DNA of 64,000 nt from Paenibacillus validus NBRC 15382. Lineage in GTDB: Bacteria > Bacillota > Bacilli > Paenibacillales > NBRC-103111. Numbering within the stretch: position 1 is the first letter of the stretch; every line of letters starts with the position of its first letter. This document shows, piece by piece, positions 50,537 to 58,869 of this stretch. The stretch is taken from the NCBI RefSeq assembly GCF_004000985.1, contig NZ_BIMH01000002.1, forward strand, positions 62,001-126,000. Reading direction: 5' to 3'. A program made the translations under genes and the position numbers. The notes beneath the pieces were generated by a model, which saw nothing but the letters and a program-made list of their open reading frames with translations, was not told the DNA's origin and ran no database searches.

Positions 50537-50554
50537 TTGTGAAAAATTACACAA
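50537..50554. promoter_or_regulatory. Rex-like redox operator upstream of ndh
   Basis: TTGTGAAAAATTACACAA matches the Rex consensus TTGTGAA-N4-TTCACAA at all but one fixed position. B. subtilis ndh is a known Rex target, so repression that is relieved by high NADH is likely. The remaining gap to 50890 is AT-rich and shows no gene. Confidence 0.75.
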
Positions 50555-50908
50555 TCTATGCCGGAATGTGATTTTAATTTTATTTTTGGCATCAGTTAGT
50601 CAAAATATAAGCGTTTCAAGTGTTTATGCAACAACAAATTTAACCAATTCAAAAGAAATGATATAATGATACGCTTGAAATAGCAAGTATTATTTTGATT
50701 AAAATCGCCCCTTTTTCGCCATCTTAAGAAAGGGATTCCCCCGATTGTTTCCTCTCTCGTTTTTTCCCGCCGGAATTGAAATTATACGGAAAGGTTATGA
50801 ATACCATTAATTAATTTAATCTAAATACGCTATGCTTTCATATTTTCATGGAAAGAGCGTACGTTTATAATAGAATGGATACATATCGTACCGGAGGTGC
50901 TTATTGTA

Positions 50909-51898
50909 ATGAGTAGCGGAATTGTTGACATTATTATCGTCGGCGGCGGTCCGGCAGGCATGTTCGCTTCGTTCTACGGCGGCATGCGCCAAGCATCCGT
51001 CAAATTAATCGAGAGTATGCCGCAGCTCGGCGGACAGCTCGCCGCGCTTTACCCGGAAAAATACATCTACGATGTGGCCGGCTTTCCGAAAGTAACGGCT
51101 CAGGAGCTCGTCAACAATCTGGACGAGCAGATGAAGCATTTCTCCGACATCCAAATTTGCCTGGAAGAGAAAGTGCTATCCGTGGAAAAGAAAGACGAGC
51201 GTTTGTTTGAAGTTACGACCGACAAAGGCGTACATCAGTCCAAATCCGTTATCATTACAGGAGGCGTCGGAGCGTTCGAGCCGCGCAGACTGGAATTGCC
51301 CGAGGCCGTTAAATACGAGAAGAAAAACTTGCACTACTTTGTCAGCGACCTTAACCGCTTCAAAGGCCAAAAAGTCTTGATCAGCGGCGGAGGCGATTCC
51401 GCCGTGGACTGGGCGCTCATGCTGGAACCGATCGCCGAGCAGGTAACGCTTATTCACCGTCGCGATAAGTTCCGCGCTCACGAGCACAGCGTTGAAAACC
51501 TGATGAATTCGAAAGTCAACGTCGTAACGCCGACAGAAATTAAGGCGCTTCACGGCGAAGATACGATTACCCAAGTTACGCTGGCCGATATCAAGAGCGG
51601 TGTGGAAACTGTCATCGACGTTGACGCGGTTATCGTCAATTTCGGATTCGTTTCCTCCCTCGGACCGATTGCCGAATGGGGACTGGAAATCGACAACGGC
51701 TCGATCGTCGTCGACTCCCGTATGGAAACGAGCATACCGGGCATTTTCGCCGCGGGCGACATCACCACATACCCAGGCAAGCTGAAGCTTATTGCCGTAG
51801 GCTTCGGCGAAGCGCCGACTGCGATCAATAACGCGAAGGTGTACATCGACCCGACCGCGAAGCTGTCCCCGGGGCACAGCTCGAATATGAAGAGGTAA
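50909..51898 (+). CDS. yumC: Ferredoxin/flavodoxin--NADP+ reductase, type 2
   Basis: A 329-residue thioredoxin-reductase-like flavoprotein without the redox Cys pair, i.e. the YumC-type FNR. FAD site '[19 protein letters not shown]', NADPH site '[17 protein letters not shown]' with '[12 protein letters not shown]', and '[20 protein letters not shown]' near the end. It supplies reduced ferredoxin or flavodoxin from NADPH. ATG 50909 lies twelve bases after GGAGG, slightly long. It is a single-gene unit with a terminator after it. Confidence 0.93.
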   Translation: MSSGIVDIIIVGGGPAGMFASFYGGMRQASVKLIESMPQLGGQLAALYPEKYIYDVAGFPKVTAQELVNNLDEQMKHFSDIQICLEEKVLSVEKKDERLFEVTTDKGVHQSKSVIITGGVGAFEPRRLELPEAVKYEKKNLHYFVSDLNRFKGQKVLISGGGDSAVDWALMLEPIAEQVTLIHRRDKFRAHEHSVENLMNSKVNVVTPTEIKALHGEDTITQVTLADIKSGVETVIDVDAVIVNFGFVSSLGPIAEWGLEIDNGSIVVDSRMETSIPGIFAAGDITTYPGKLKLIAVGFGEAPTAINNAKVYIDPTAKLSPGHSSNMKR

Positions 51899-51938
51899 TG
51901 CCGGTTTTTCAGGGCAATTGTTCTCGGTAGTGACAAAT

Positions 51939-51979
51939 AACCCCTGCTTACGCTTTAGCGGCGAAGGAGGGGTTTTTTT
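51939..51979 (+). terminator. Terminator after yumC
   Basis: AACCCCT and AGGGGTT arms around an inner GC stem (CGC...GCG) followed by TTTTTTT. Confidence 0.82.
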
Positions 51980-52026
51980 GGAGTATGAGGGCTACTATCC
52001 GATAGGGGAGAGAAAGAAAGTTCAGG

Positions 52027-52182
52027 TCATGAAACCTGCGCGTCCCCTTCCCGGTAATAATCCAGGTTAAGTTCGCGACGATGTATTTCTTCCAGCAGCA
52101 GTTCGACAAATTCTTTTTCCAATTTTAGATCGAGCGCTTTGAAGTATGAATCCACCAATATTTCATTACTGATCAATTTCAT
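52027..52182 (-). CDS. sda: Sporulation histidine-kinase inhibitor Sda
   Basis: A 51-residue two-helix hairpin protein starting 'MKLISNEILVDSYFKALDLK', followed by 'LEKEFVELLLEEIHRREL', matching B. subtilis Sda. It binds KinA-type kinases and blocks the sporulation phosphorelay when replication starts or is damaged. The C-terminal tail (D-Y-Y-R-E-G-D-A-Q-V-S) is a little different from B. subtilis. ATG 52182 has AAGGTG upstream. DnaA boxes lie immediately upstream, as in B. subtilis, where DnaA drives sda. Confidence 0.9.
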   Translation of the reverse strand: MKLISNEILVDSYFKALDLKLEKEFVELLLEEIHRRELNLDYYREGDAQVS

Positions 52183-52250
52183 CTCAATCACCTTGATTCT
52201 TTAAAGTAAAATTATAGTAACACGGTTCAAAAATTAGAACAAGCGTTCCG

Positions 52251-52349
52251 TTATCCACATCAATATGTGCACAACCTGTGTGCATCTTGTTAATAACTGT
52301 AGAAAAATGGATAATACTGCGCCGGGTCATGTGGACAAAGTTATACACA
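52251..52349. promoter_or_regulatory. DnaA-box cluster upstream of sda
   Basis: Two perfect boxes, TTATCCACA (52251-52259) and TTATACACA (52341-52349), and two with one mismatch on the other strand, TGTGCACAA (52266-52274) and TGTGGACAA (52330-52338). The first lies about 35 bases upstream of a TATAAT-like element (52211-52216, minus strand). The arrangement matches DnaA control of sda, which ties sporulation to replication. Confidence 0.85.
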
Positions 52350-52477
52350 ATGAAACCGGACGTGCATGCAATAAAAAAATTTTATCAACTTTGGTTTAAT
52401 TTCCCATTTGACTCGAAACCGTATTTACGGTTCTGCGTATTGCGTAATAGCTTTTACGGATGGAAGGGGCTGTTCTC

Positions 52478-52774
52478 TTGGAAACGCGTAAACTCATTTC
52501 GGCCTTATGCTATTTCAGCATTTTCTTCGCGGGGTTCATTATCCCGATCGTTATTTACTTCATTACCGATGACCCGGAAGTGAAGCATCATGCGAAAGCA
52601 GCGTTCGTCTCGCATATTTTGCCTTTCGCCTCTTTATTGTTTTTGTTGATCGCCGTCTTTACGCTGCCGACCTTCAGCGGTTTTATTATCGCGCTAGTAC
52701 TTTGCGGCGTTCTGTATGCAGCCGTTACGATCTACAACGTCATTCAAGGTATTCGGGTGCTCGTCTCCCGCTAA
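52478..52774 (+). CDS. DUF4870 (Tic20-like) membrane protein
   Basis: A 98-residue protein with three membrane segments: 'RKLISALCYFSIFFAGFIIP', 'VSHILPFASLLFLLIAVF' and a C-terminal helix, joined by 'YFITDDPEVKHHAKAAF', the signature of DUF4870. TTG 52478 gives the expected M-E-T-R-K-L start and has GGAAGGGG upstream; ATG 52460 is possible but overlaps that site. The function is unknown. Confidence 0.8.
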   Translation: METRKLISALCYFSIFFAGFIIPIVIYFITDDPEVKHHAKAAFVSHILPFASLLFLLIAVFTLPTFSGFIIALVLCGVLYAAVTIYNVIQGIRVLVSR

Positions 52775-52889
52775 CAAAGTGTTGACCCCATGCGCCATTA
52801 ATCCGAACTATCATGTAACCGCTTGCATATCATGTAATAAGAGCTAGCTTTCCAGCCGGCTCTTATTACGGATCGGGGTGGTGAACGCG

Positions 52890-53219
52890 ATGGCCTTTCG
52901 CAACGGATTCACGGCGATGATCGGCGTCCTCTGGCTCACAGCACCTTGGTGGGCAAGCTTTACCGATACGTCCGGCGCCGTCCTTGCCGGCGTGCTGTTC
53001 GGGCTGCTTCAAGCGGTTTCCTCGCTGCTCGCCCGCGGCAGAACCGGTTGGTCTTCATGGCCGAATTGGATCAGCTTGCTGTGCGGCGTTTGGTTTATTT
53101 TGTATCCGTTCCTGTATCATTTCGACTGGATGCTGACCCTGCTGTACGTTGTTCTCGGTTATTTGACCGTACTGCTCAATTACACGAATATGAATACCGA
53201 CCCTCCGCAAGCGAAATGA
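52890..53219 (+). CDS. SPW-repeat membrane protein
   Basis: A 109-residue protein with four hydrophobic segments. Two related halves each contain a Trp-rich motif ('MIGVLWLTAPWWASF' and 'WISLLCGVWFILYPF'), the feature of the SPW repeat family. ATG 52890 follows GGGGTGG; an in-frame GTG 12 bases earlier is possible. A terminator follows. The function is unknown. Confidence 0.72.
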   Translation: MAFRNGFTAMIGVLWLTAPWWASFTDTSGAVLAGVLFGLLQAVSSLLARGRTGWSSWPNWISLLCGVWFILYPFLYHFDWMLTLLYVVLGYLTVLLNYTNMNTDPPQAK

Positions 53220-53234
53220 GCTGACGCGGGCGTT

Positions 53235-53275
53235 AAGAAACCTTTCGGGACTTTTACCGAAAGGCTTCTTTTTTA
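53235..53275 (+). terminator. Terminator after the SPW-repeat gene
   Basis: AAGAAACCTTTCGG pairs with CCGAAAGG-TTCTT and is followed by TTTTT. Confidence 0.82.
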
Positions 53276-53288
53276 TGAACCACGAATG

Positions 53289-53678
53289 TCAATCGTATAG
53301 TTCAATAAAATCGCTATGCCGATATAAGCTGCTAGGTTCAAAAGGTACGCCATTGTTTCCGATCACAAGCCAAACTTCAACTCCAGTGCCTGCTCCCTCA
53401 GGATCCTTTACATCCCCTTCCACAACAACTCTAAGGTTGTCAGATGCATGGAACCCGTAGACCAGATGAGTTGTACCACTATGCGGACTCAGCAAGACCT
53501 CTTCTTTGTAAAGAACCTCCCCTTCGGTTTCCATGTACGGGAAATATCGATTAACCGTAGCACAAACTCTCATCGCATGATCTTCCAGGTTTCTTAGATT
53601 AATAACAAGACTATCGATAGGCAGTCCACTAGCCGTAATCCGGGGAACAACAAACGGTTTCGTAGTGATCTTCGACAT
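53289..53678 (-). CDS. Hypothetical 129-aa beta-rich protein
   Basis: A 129-residue protein with no membrane segment, starting 'MSKITTKPFVVPRITASGLP'; it looks beta-rich ('LVINLRNLEDHAMRVCATVN', 'LRVVVEGDVKDPEG', 'GVEVWLVIGNNGVPF'). ATG 53678 follows AGGAGG, so translation is well supported. I do not recognise the family; the alternating pattern fits a small beta-sandwich. Confidence 0.7.
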   Translation of the reverse strand: MSKITTKPFVVPRITASGLPIDSLVINLRNLEDHAMRVCATVNRYFPYMETEGEVLYKEEVLLSPHSGTTHLVYGFHASDNLRVVVEGDVKDPEGAGTGVEVWLVIGNNGVPFEPSSLYRHSDFIELYD

Positions 53679-53863
53679 ACTATCACCTCCTGAATATGAG
53701 AGAATACTATATTATATTTAATTATTAGATAGTGGTATCGGCGAATCGATAGAATACGAATGTACAAGCACCGAAATTGGATTGGTTTTTTTAAGTTTAC
53801 GTAAGGCTAATGTTCATGGTAAAATCGGAAATCTGTGCGGTAAATGGAAGTAACCTTCCCTGT

Positions 53864-53953
53864 TGTGGATGACGTGGATAAGTGGCTTGATAACGCGCCG
53901 AATCTGCTTATCCACATGTGGATAAGCAGATTCGGCCACCGTAGTTATTCACC
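53864..53953. promoter_or_regulatory. DnaA-box cluster containing a 40-bp perfect palindrome
   Basis: A perfect inverted repeat with 20-base arms and no spacer occupies 53897-53936. At its centre two perfect DnaA boxes abut: TTATCCACA (53908-53916) and TGTGGATAA (53917-53925). Near-boxes flank it: TGTGGATGA (53864-53872), CGTGGATAA (53873-53881) and TTATTCACC (53945-53953). It lies in a 480-base gap (53679-54159) with no convincing gene. Candidate roles are DnaA titration or a DnaA-responsive regulatory site. Confidence 0.75.
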
Positions 53954-54054
53954 TTCTTCGTTATCTACCGCAGCGTTAATCGCCAAAATAAAAAAACTCC
54001 CAACGTTATTTCCGAAGAAATCATATTGAGAGAATCTGGAGCGTGGACATAACG

Positions 54055-54098
54055 AAAAACCTCCTGACGTATGTTCCGTAGAACTAACGTCAGGAGGT
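54055..54098 (-). terminator. Terminator after the A-type carrier gene
   Basis: CCTCCTGACGT and ACGTCAGGAGG arms (54060-54097) followed on the minus strand by TTTTT. Confidence 0.85.
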
Positions 54099-54159
54099 AT
54101 GCAATCCGCAACCCGTAATCAACTATTGATCAGAATCAGAACCCGCACCGCTCCCGCGA

Positions 54160-54522
54160 TTAATCCTCGCAAGGCTGTGCCAGTACCGCATCTTCCTCTT
54201 TCGTACGGAAGCTGGAGCCGCACCCGCACGTCGCTACCGCATTCGGGTTGTTGATGGTGAAGCCGCCGCCCATGCCGGCATCCTGGAAGTCGATCTCGAC
54301 ACCGTACAAATACTTGGAGCTTTCTGCGTCGACAACCACCTTCAATCCGTGGATGTCCATCACTTTATCGTCTTCCTTCTGGTTATCGTCAAAGCCCATT
54401 CCATAGGAAAAGCCGCTGCAGCCTCCGGATTTTACGCCAATGCGCAGGAACAAGTTGGACGACTCCTCCGCCGCGAGCATTTCTTTAATTTTATCGCTAG
54501 CTGTTTCGCTGATTGTAATCAT
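54160..54522 (-). CDS. HesB/IscA/ErpA-type Fe-S cluster carrier
   Basis: A 120-residue A-type carrier with three conserved cysteines: 'VKSGGCSGFSYGMGF' (C35) and 'ATCGCGSSF' (C99, C101). It receives Fe-S clusters from the SUF scaffold and hands them to target enzymes. Length and motifs fit the ErpA/SufA group of Firmicutes. ATG 54522 has AGGGAGG upstream. The window also has a NifU-type scaffold at 57.7 kb and several Fe-S clients (SdhB, MqnE). Confidence 0.92.
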   Translation of the reverse strand: MITISETASDKIKEMLAAEESSNLFLRIGVKSGGCSGFSYGMGFDDNQKEDDKVMDIHGLKVVVDAESSKYLYGVEIDFQDAGMGGGFTINNPNAVATCGCGSSFRTKEEDAVLAQPCED

Positions 54523-54555
54523 ATGAATTCAGCCTCCCTTACGATTAAATCGGTT

Positions 54556-54801
54556 CTAACATAAAGTATACTCTTTTGAAGCCGACACCTCAAGGGATTT
54601 TGTTCCCTGCCCGCCGCTTCTTCTTATTTTATCAATTTCGTAATAACGTAACAACAGCACGTCCAATTGTTGGCTGCACAGATGAACCTCGGGATGCATC
54701 AAACCGAGCTCACCGCCCAATTGAACCATCCGTTCGCGAACGCTCTCGATTTCCCGGGAAAGCGCCAGGTACTGCTCTTGTGAAACAGAAATCAGCATCA
54801 T
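54556..54801 (-). CDS. Spo0E-like aspartyl-phosphate phosphatase
   Basis: An 81-residue helical-hairpin protein with the Spo0E-family signature: 'IESVRERMVQLGGELGL' in helix 1 and 'VHLCSQQLDVLLLRYY' in helix 2 (S-Q-x-L-D motif, about residues 43-47). Such proteins remove phosphate from Spo0A~P and delay sporulation. The start codon is one of two adjacent ATGs (54801 or 54798) after GAGGGG. A TGTCGAA Spo0A-like box lies 185 bases upstream. Confidence 0.85.
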   Translation of the reverse strand: MMLISVSQEQYLALSREIESVRERMVQLGGELGLMHPEVHLCSQQLDVLLLRYYEIDKIRRSGGQGTKSLEVSASKEYTLC

Positions 54802-54985
54802 CGCACCGTCCCCTCTTAGAAAAATCGTTTTAGTAAGAAATCCGACAATGCTAAAGTATACTAGATTTGGCGGCTAATTGAAATACCAAATTTTAGGTTT
54901 TTCCACTTTACTGAAATAAAATTTTATGGTAATCGTGACATTTACTCCCATGGAAATATTCAACCTTGGTTTGCTGAAACATTTT

Positions 54986-55029
54986 TGTCGAAACCATGTA
55001 TTGCCCAGCCCGAACAGGAGGTTTATAAT
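54986..55029 (+). promoter_or_regulatory. Spo0A-like box and promoter ahead of mqnE
   Basis: TGTCGAA (54986-54992) matches the 0A-box core. It is followed by a promoter-like pair, TTGCCC (55001-55006), 17 bases, TATAAT (55024-55029). A stable hairpin with arms GCGCCCTTG/CAAGGGCGC (about 55094-55121) lies between this promoter and the mqnE start. The rest of 54802-55148 shows no gene. Confidence 0.5.
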
Positions 55030-55148
55030 AGGGTGTATTGTTCAACCTTATTTGTGTTATAAGGATATCTTATATATGATGTGTGATCAGCATGCGCCCT
55101 TGAGCCTACGGCCAAGGGCGCCTATCCAGTTTACGGAGGTGGATTCGA

Positions 55149-56255
55149 TTGAAATCCGCAATCAGCAACCCCGAATTGCGCATGGCCGAAATTGCTGAGA
55201 AAGTAGAGCACGGCGAGCGCCTGACGTTAGAGGACGGCGTGTTCCTCTACGAATCCGACGATTTGTTAACGATCGGACAATTGGCGGGCAAAGTGAACCT
55301 GCGCAAGAACGGCAAGAAAGTGTATTTTGTCGATAACATGAGTCTCTATTTTACGAACGTATGCGAAGAGCACTGTGCATTCTGTCATTTTCGGAGAGAC
55401 GAAGGCCAGCCGGGCGCCTATACGTTAACGCCTGAAGAAATGTTCGCCTATATCGACAAGCATTACCATCCCGGCATGCGCGAGTTTCACATTACGGGCG
55501 GGCATAACCCGAACGTACCTTTCCAATACTATGTAGACTGCATCCGGGGTCTCAAGCAGCGTTACCCGGACGTCACGATCAAAGCGCATACGGCGGCGGA
55601 AATCGAGTTTTTCTCCCGTCTAAGCGGACTAAGCTATAAAGAGGTGCTGCAAACGCTGATCGACGCCGGGCTGGGCACGATGCCGGGCGGCGGAGCGGAA
55701 ATTTTGTCCGAACGCTACCGCAAGAAGATGCACCTCGTCGACAAGGCTTCTACCGATCAGTGGCTCGAAGTGCACCGGACTGCGCATAAGCTCGGGTTGA
55801 AAACGCACGCGACGATGCTGTTCGGTTCCATCGAAACGTTCGAGGAACGCATCCGCCACTTGATGTATTTACGCGAGCTTCAGGACGAAACGGGCGGGTT
55901 CATGGTATTCATCCCTAACTCCGTGCAGCCGGCCAACGTCGATGCGGGTTTGAAACGCCGCGTCTCCGCTTACGATAACTTGCGAACGATCGCCATCAGC
56001 CGTTTGATGCTGGACAACATTCAGCATGTGAAAGCTTATTTTATCAATCTCGGCACACAGCTGACGCAAATCGCCTTCGCCTTCGGGGCGTCCGATGCGC
56101 ACGGCACGATCATTCAAGAACGGATCAGCCATTCGGCGGGAGCCACTTCCCCTGAAGGATTGACCCGGGACGAGCTGGTTTACTTGATCCAAGGAGCGGG
56201 ACGAATTGCGGTTGAACGCGACACGTTCTACAACGAGATCAAGGTTTACGAATAA
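55149..56255 (+). CDS. mqnE: Aminofutalosine synthase MqnE (radical SAM)
   Basis: A 368-residue radical SAM enzyme with the cluster motif 'NVCEEHCAFCHFRRD' (C72, C76, C79), 'FHITGGHNPNVPFQYYVD' and 'KAHTAAEIEFFSRLSG', characteristic of MqnE. It joins the MqnA product with S-adenosylmethionine to make aminofutalosine, the early step of the alternative menaquinone pathway. The start is TTG 55149 after GGAGGTGG. A UbiD-like decarboxylase of the same pathway type lies 4 kb downstream, and two NDH-2 enzymes using menaquinone are near. Confidence 0.93.
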   Translation: MKSAISNPELRMAEIAEKVEHGERLTLEDGVFLYESDDLLTIGQLAGKVNLRKNGKKVYFVDNMSLYFTNVCEEHCAFCHFRRDEGQPGAYTLTPEEMFAYIDKHYHPGMREFHITGGHNPNVPFQYYVDCIRGLKQRYPDVTIKAHTAAEIEFFSRLSGLSYKEVLQTLIDAGLGTMPGGGAEILSERYRKKMHLVDKASTDQWLEVHRTAHKLGLKTHATMLFGSIETFEERIRHLMYLRELQDETGGFMVFIPNSVQPANVDAGLKRRVSAYDNLRTIAISRLMLDNIQHVKAYFINLGTQLTQIAFAFGASDAHGTIIQERISHSAGATSPEGLTRDELVYLIQGAGRIAVERDTFYNEIKVYE

Positions 56256-56285
56256 AATGCATGTGAGAAAGGGTTTGCCGTTGTT

Positions 56286-57350
56286 ATGAAAAAACTTGTC
56301 ATTTTAGGCGGAGGATACGGCGGTTTGACCGTCGCCAAAACATTGCTCGAGGGGGATTTGCCGTCTGATACGGTCATGATCCTGATCGACCGCATGCCGT
56401 ATCAAGGGTTGAAAACCGAATACTACGCGCTTGCGGCGGGAACCGTGTCCGATAAAGACATACGCGTCCAGTTTCCGGTCGATCCGCGGCTGATTTTGAA
56501 GTACGGGGAAGTGACGTCCGTCGATCCGGAGTCGAAGCTCGTGCACTTCGAGAATGACGATCCGCTCTCGTACGACTGGCTTGTCATCGCGCTCGGCTGC
56601 GTCGATAAGTACCACAACATTACCGGCGCGAAAGAGTTCTCGAACAGCATCCAGACGTTGTCCGCCACCCGAAAAACGTATCAAGGCGCCAACGACACTG
56701 CCCCCTACGGTCAAGTCACGATCGTCGGAGGCGGCCTCAGCGGCGTGGAGATGGCGGCCGAGCTCCGGGAAAGCAGGCCCGATCTGAACATCCGCATTCT
56801 GGACCGCGGCGCAAGCGTCCTGTCTCCGTTCCCGCAGAAGGTGCAGCGCTACGTAAGCGAGTGGATGCTGGAGCATGACATCGAGCTGCGCTCGCACGTC
56901 TCGCTCTCCCGTCTGGAGGGCGGCCTCTTGTATAACGGCGATGAGATCATCCAAACGGACATCACCATATGGACGGCGGGCATTCAACCGAGCCCGATTG
57001 TGCAACAGTTAGATCTGCCTAAAGATGCGCAAGGACGGCTAATCATTAACGAATACCATCAACTGCCCGACTATCAAGAGATTTACATCGTCGGCGATTG
57101 TGCGTCGCTCCCCTTCTCCCCGAGCGGTCAGGCCGCCGAAGCCCAAGGCGAGCAGGTTGCCGAAGTATTACAAGCGGTATGGAAAAACGAAACTCCCCGG
57201 CTCGGTAAAATCAAGCTCAAGGGAGTTCTCGGGTCGCTCGGCAAGAAGGCCGGCTTCGGTATGATGGGCAAACGCACCGTCATGCTCGGCATGATGCCGC
57301 GGGCGATTAAAAGCGGCGTGCTCTGGATGTCCAAGCGCCATTTCGGATAG
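56286..57350 (+). CDS. NDH-2-type NAD(P)H dehydrogenase (YutJ-like)
   Basis: A 354-residue flavoprotein of the NDH-2 family: FAD fold 'KLVILGGGYGGLTVAKTLL', second nucleotide fold 'VTIVGGGLSGVEMAAEL', and 'YIVGDCASLPFSPSGQAAEA'. It is shorter than the enzyme at 49.3 kb and resembles Bacillus YutJ. Synteny with yuzB and yutI directly after it (yutJ-yuzB-yutI in Bacillus) supports this. ATG 56286 is 30 bases after mqnE, so they may be cotranscribed. Confidence 0.87.
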   Translation: MKKLVILGGGYGGLTVAKTLLEGDLPSDTVMILIDRMPYQGLKTEYYALAAGTVSDKDIRVQFPVDPRLILKYGEVTSVDPESKLVHFENDDPLSYDWLVIALGCVDKYHNITGAKEFSNSIQTLSATRKTYQGANDTAPYGQVTIVGGGLSGVEMAAELRESRPDLNIRILDRGASVLSPFPQKVQRYVSEWMLEHDIELRSHVSLSRLEGGLLYNGDEIIQTDITIWTAGIQPSPIVQQLDLPKDAQGRLIINEYHQLPDYQEIYIVGDCASLPFSPSGQAAEAQGEQVAEVLQAVWKNETPRLGKIKLKGVLGSLGKKAGFGMMGKRTVMLGMMPRAIKSGVLWMSKRHFG

Positions 57351-57352
57351 TT

Positions 57353-57607
57353 TTATTCCCCTAAGAGATCGAACATCGCTTCGATCTCTTTTATTTTCGC
57401 TTGAATCGCTTCGTCTAATCCTTCGGCCGTCTCGGCTGCGACGATCTCGCCGTTCACCAGGGCGAACGGGAACAAGTAACACTCGCCGCAATTCCCCAGA
57501 CAGCCATACTCGATCACGTCGTACTCGGGGTTGCTTTCCAGCGCCTTCATCAGCTTATCTGTGCCGTGATGCATATTGTTTGTGCAAAATTCTATGATCG
57601 GTCTCAT
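57353..57607 (-). CDS. yuzB: YuzB-family protein (DUF1450)
   Basis: An 84-residue protein starting 'MRPIIEFCTNNMHHGTDKLM' with 'DVIEYGCLGNCGECYLFPFA', i.e. Cys8 and a C-x3-C-x2-C cluster, typical of YuzB/DUF1450. This recalls thioredoxin-like ferredoxins, so metal or Fe-S binding is possible but unproved. It is convergent with the yutJ-like gene, the stops lying two bases apart, and divergent from yutI. Confidence 0.88.
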   Translation of the reverse strand: MRPIIEFCTNNMHHGTDKLMKALESNPEYDVIEYGCLGNCGECYLFPFALVNGEIVAAETAEGLDEAIQAKIKEIEAMFDLLGE

Positions 57608-57685
57608 GGACGCTTCCCCACCTTATAGCCATTTTAATTTTCAAACGATTGTAATATAATAAAGGATAGAAGGGAGATGATGCAA

Positions 57686-57934
57686 ATGAGTGAGAGTACG
57701 CAGCAAAGCACTATGTATGACGAAGTGCTTGAAGTTTTAGATAAACTTCGTCCATTCCTGCAGCGCGACGGCGGTGACGTGGAACTCGTAGACGTGGAAG
57801 ATGGCATCGTTAAGCTAAGATTGATGGGTGCATGCGGAAGCTGCCCGAGCTCGACGATTACGTTGAAAGCCGGCATCGAGCGCGCGCTGCTTGAAGAAGT
57901 GGAAGGCGTGCAAGAGGTTATACAGGTGTTCTAA
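57686..57934 (+). CDS. yutI: NifU-type Fe-S scaffold protein (YutI)
   Basis: An 82-residue NifU C-terminal-domain protein: '[20 protein letters not shown]' and '[20 protein letters not shown]' with the cluster-binding pair C50/C53. It carries or assembles Fe-S clusters in the cytoplasm. ATG 57686 with GGGAG is preferred to the earlier in-frame ATGs. It is divergent from yuzB as in Bacillus. Confidence 0.93.
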   Translation: MSESTQQSTMYDEVLEVLDKLRPFLQRDGGDVELVDVEDGIVKLRLMGACGSCPSSTITLKAGIERALLEEVEGVQEVIQVF

Positions 57935-57949
57935 TTGCACTTGCCAAGC

Positions 57950-57990
57950 AAGAAAGGGTCGACCCTCCGGGGGTCGGCCCTTTCTTGCCT
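57950..57990. terminator. Bidirectional terminator between yutI and the SDR gene
   Basis: AAGAAAGGGTCGACC pairs with GGTCGGCCCTTTCTT around a CTCCGGG loop region. Confidence 0.8.
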
Positions 57991-57991
57991 T

Positions 57992-58810
57992 TCAGGCGTT
58001 CGTACCCGCCTCTGCGCTCGCTTTCGTCTTCGCGCCGCTGCCGACGATCGCTCGTATCGGATCAAGCCCCCCAGAGACGTCGATAATGTTGCCGGTTAAG
58101 AAGTCCGACCGTTCCTCGCACAAGAAGGCGATTACGCGGGCGATGTCTTCTCCGGTTCCCGGACGCCCCCTAGGCGATTCGTCGTCATGCAGATGCTCCA
58201 CTTCGTCGATCGTCCGCTCCTTGTTCGCGCCGCGAATATCCCCCGGGCATATCATATTGACCGTAATGCCGCTGGCCGCTTCTTCGACGGCGATCGTCTT
58301 CGTGAACGAGACGAGGCCTACCTTGGCAGCGGCGTATACGGCTCGGTGCGGCCAGCCTCGCGCCTCCGAGGCGTGACCGAAGCCGAAGTGGATGATGCGC
58401 CCCCATTGACGCTGCCGCATCATCGGCAGAACCAGATGGTCCAGATGCATGACGCCGAGCAAATTCCCCTGCATCAATCCTTCGATCTCCGATGCGTCGT
58501 AATCCCGAAACAAGCGGCGCTCGCGAATGAACGGACCGGCGTTGTTGATCAGAATGTCAATTTTGCCGAAGCGGTTGACGGCTTCCGAGACAAGACGTTC
58601 CCGGTCCGCAGGCTTTGCTACGTCCCCTTGAACGGCGTAACCTTCTACGCCCAGGCTGCGAATTCGCGCGCACAGCTCCTCGGCTTCCTGCGCACTGTTG
58701 ACGTAGTTGACGAGCAGGTCGACGCCTTGCTCAGCAAGCAGAAGCGCGGTCATCTTGCCAAGTCCCTTGGCGCTTCCGGTAATGAGTGCGGTTTTCCGCA
58801 TAGGCTGCAT
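57992..58810 (-). CDS. SDR-family oxidoreductase
   Basis: A 272-residue short-chain dehydrogenase: cofactor loop 'ALITGSAKGLGKMTALLL' (T-G-x3-G-x-G), 'LINNAGPFIRER' and the active-site 'VYAAAKVGLVSFTKT' (Y-x3-K). 'GHASEARG' is found where the catalytic Ser normally lies, a mild deviation. The C-terminal 'GNIIDVSGGLD' is normal. It is an NAD(P)-dependent enzyme of unknown substrate. ATG 58810 has GAGGAACGGAG upstream. It stands next to a HEPN-protein gene on the same strand. Confidence 0.85.
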   Translation of the reverse strand: MQPMRKTALITGSAKGLGKMTALLLAEQGVDLLVNYVNSAQEAEELCARIRSLGVEGYAVQGDVAKPADRERLVSEAVNRFGKIDILINNAGPFIRERRLFRDYDASEIEGLMQGNLLGVMHLDHLVLPMMRQRQWGRIIHFGFGHASEARGWPHRAVYAAAKVGLVSFTKTIAVEEAASGITVNMICPGDIRGANKERTIDEVEHLHDDESPRGRPGTGEDIARVIAFLCEERSDFLTGNIIDVSGGLDPIRAIVGSGAKTKASAEAGTNA

Positions 58811-58869
58811 GCTCCGTTCCTCCCCGCTTCCAGTTCTTCCTCAAGTATAGTGGATGGCGGGATGCGATT

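Noticed and set aside
53844-54029. A 61-codon plus-strand frame across the DnaA palindrome
   Set aside because: No ribosome site, and its middle is created by the perfect palindrome, so coding is unlikely.
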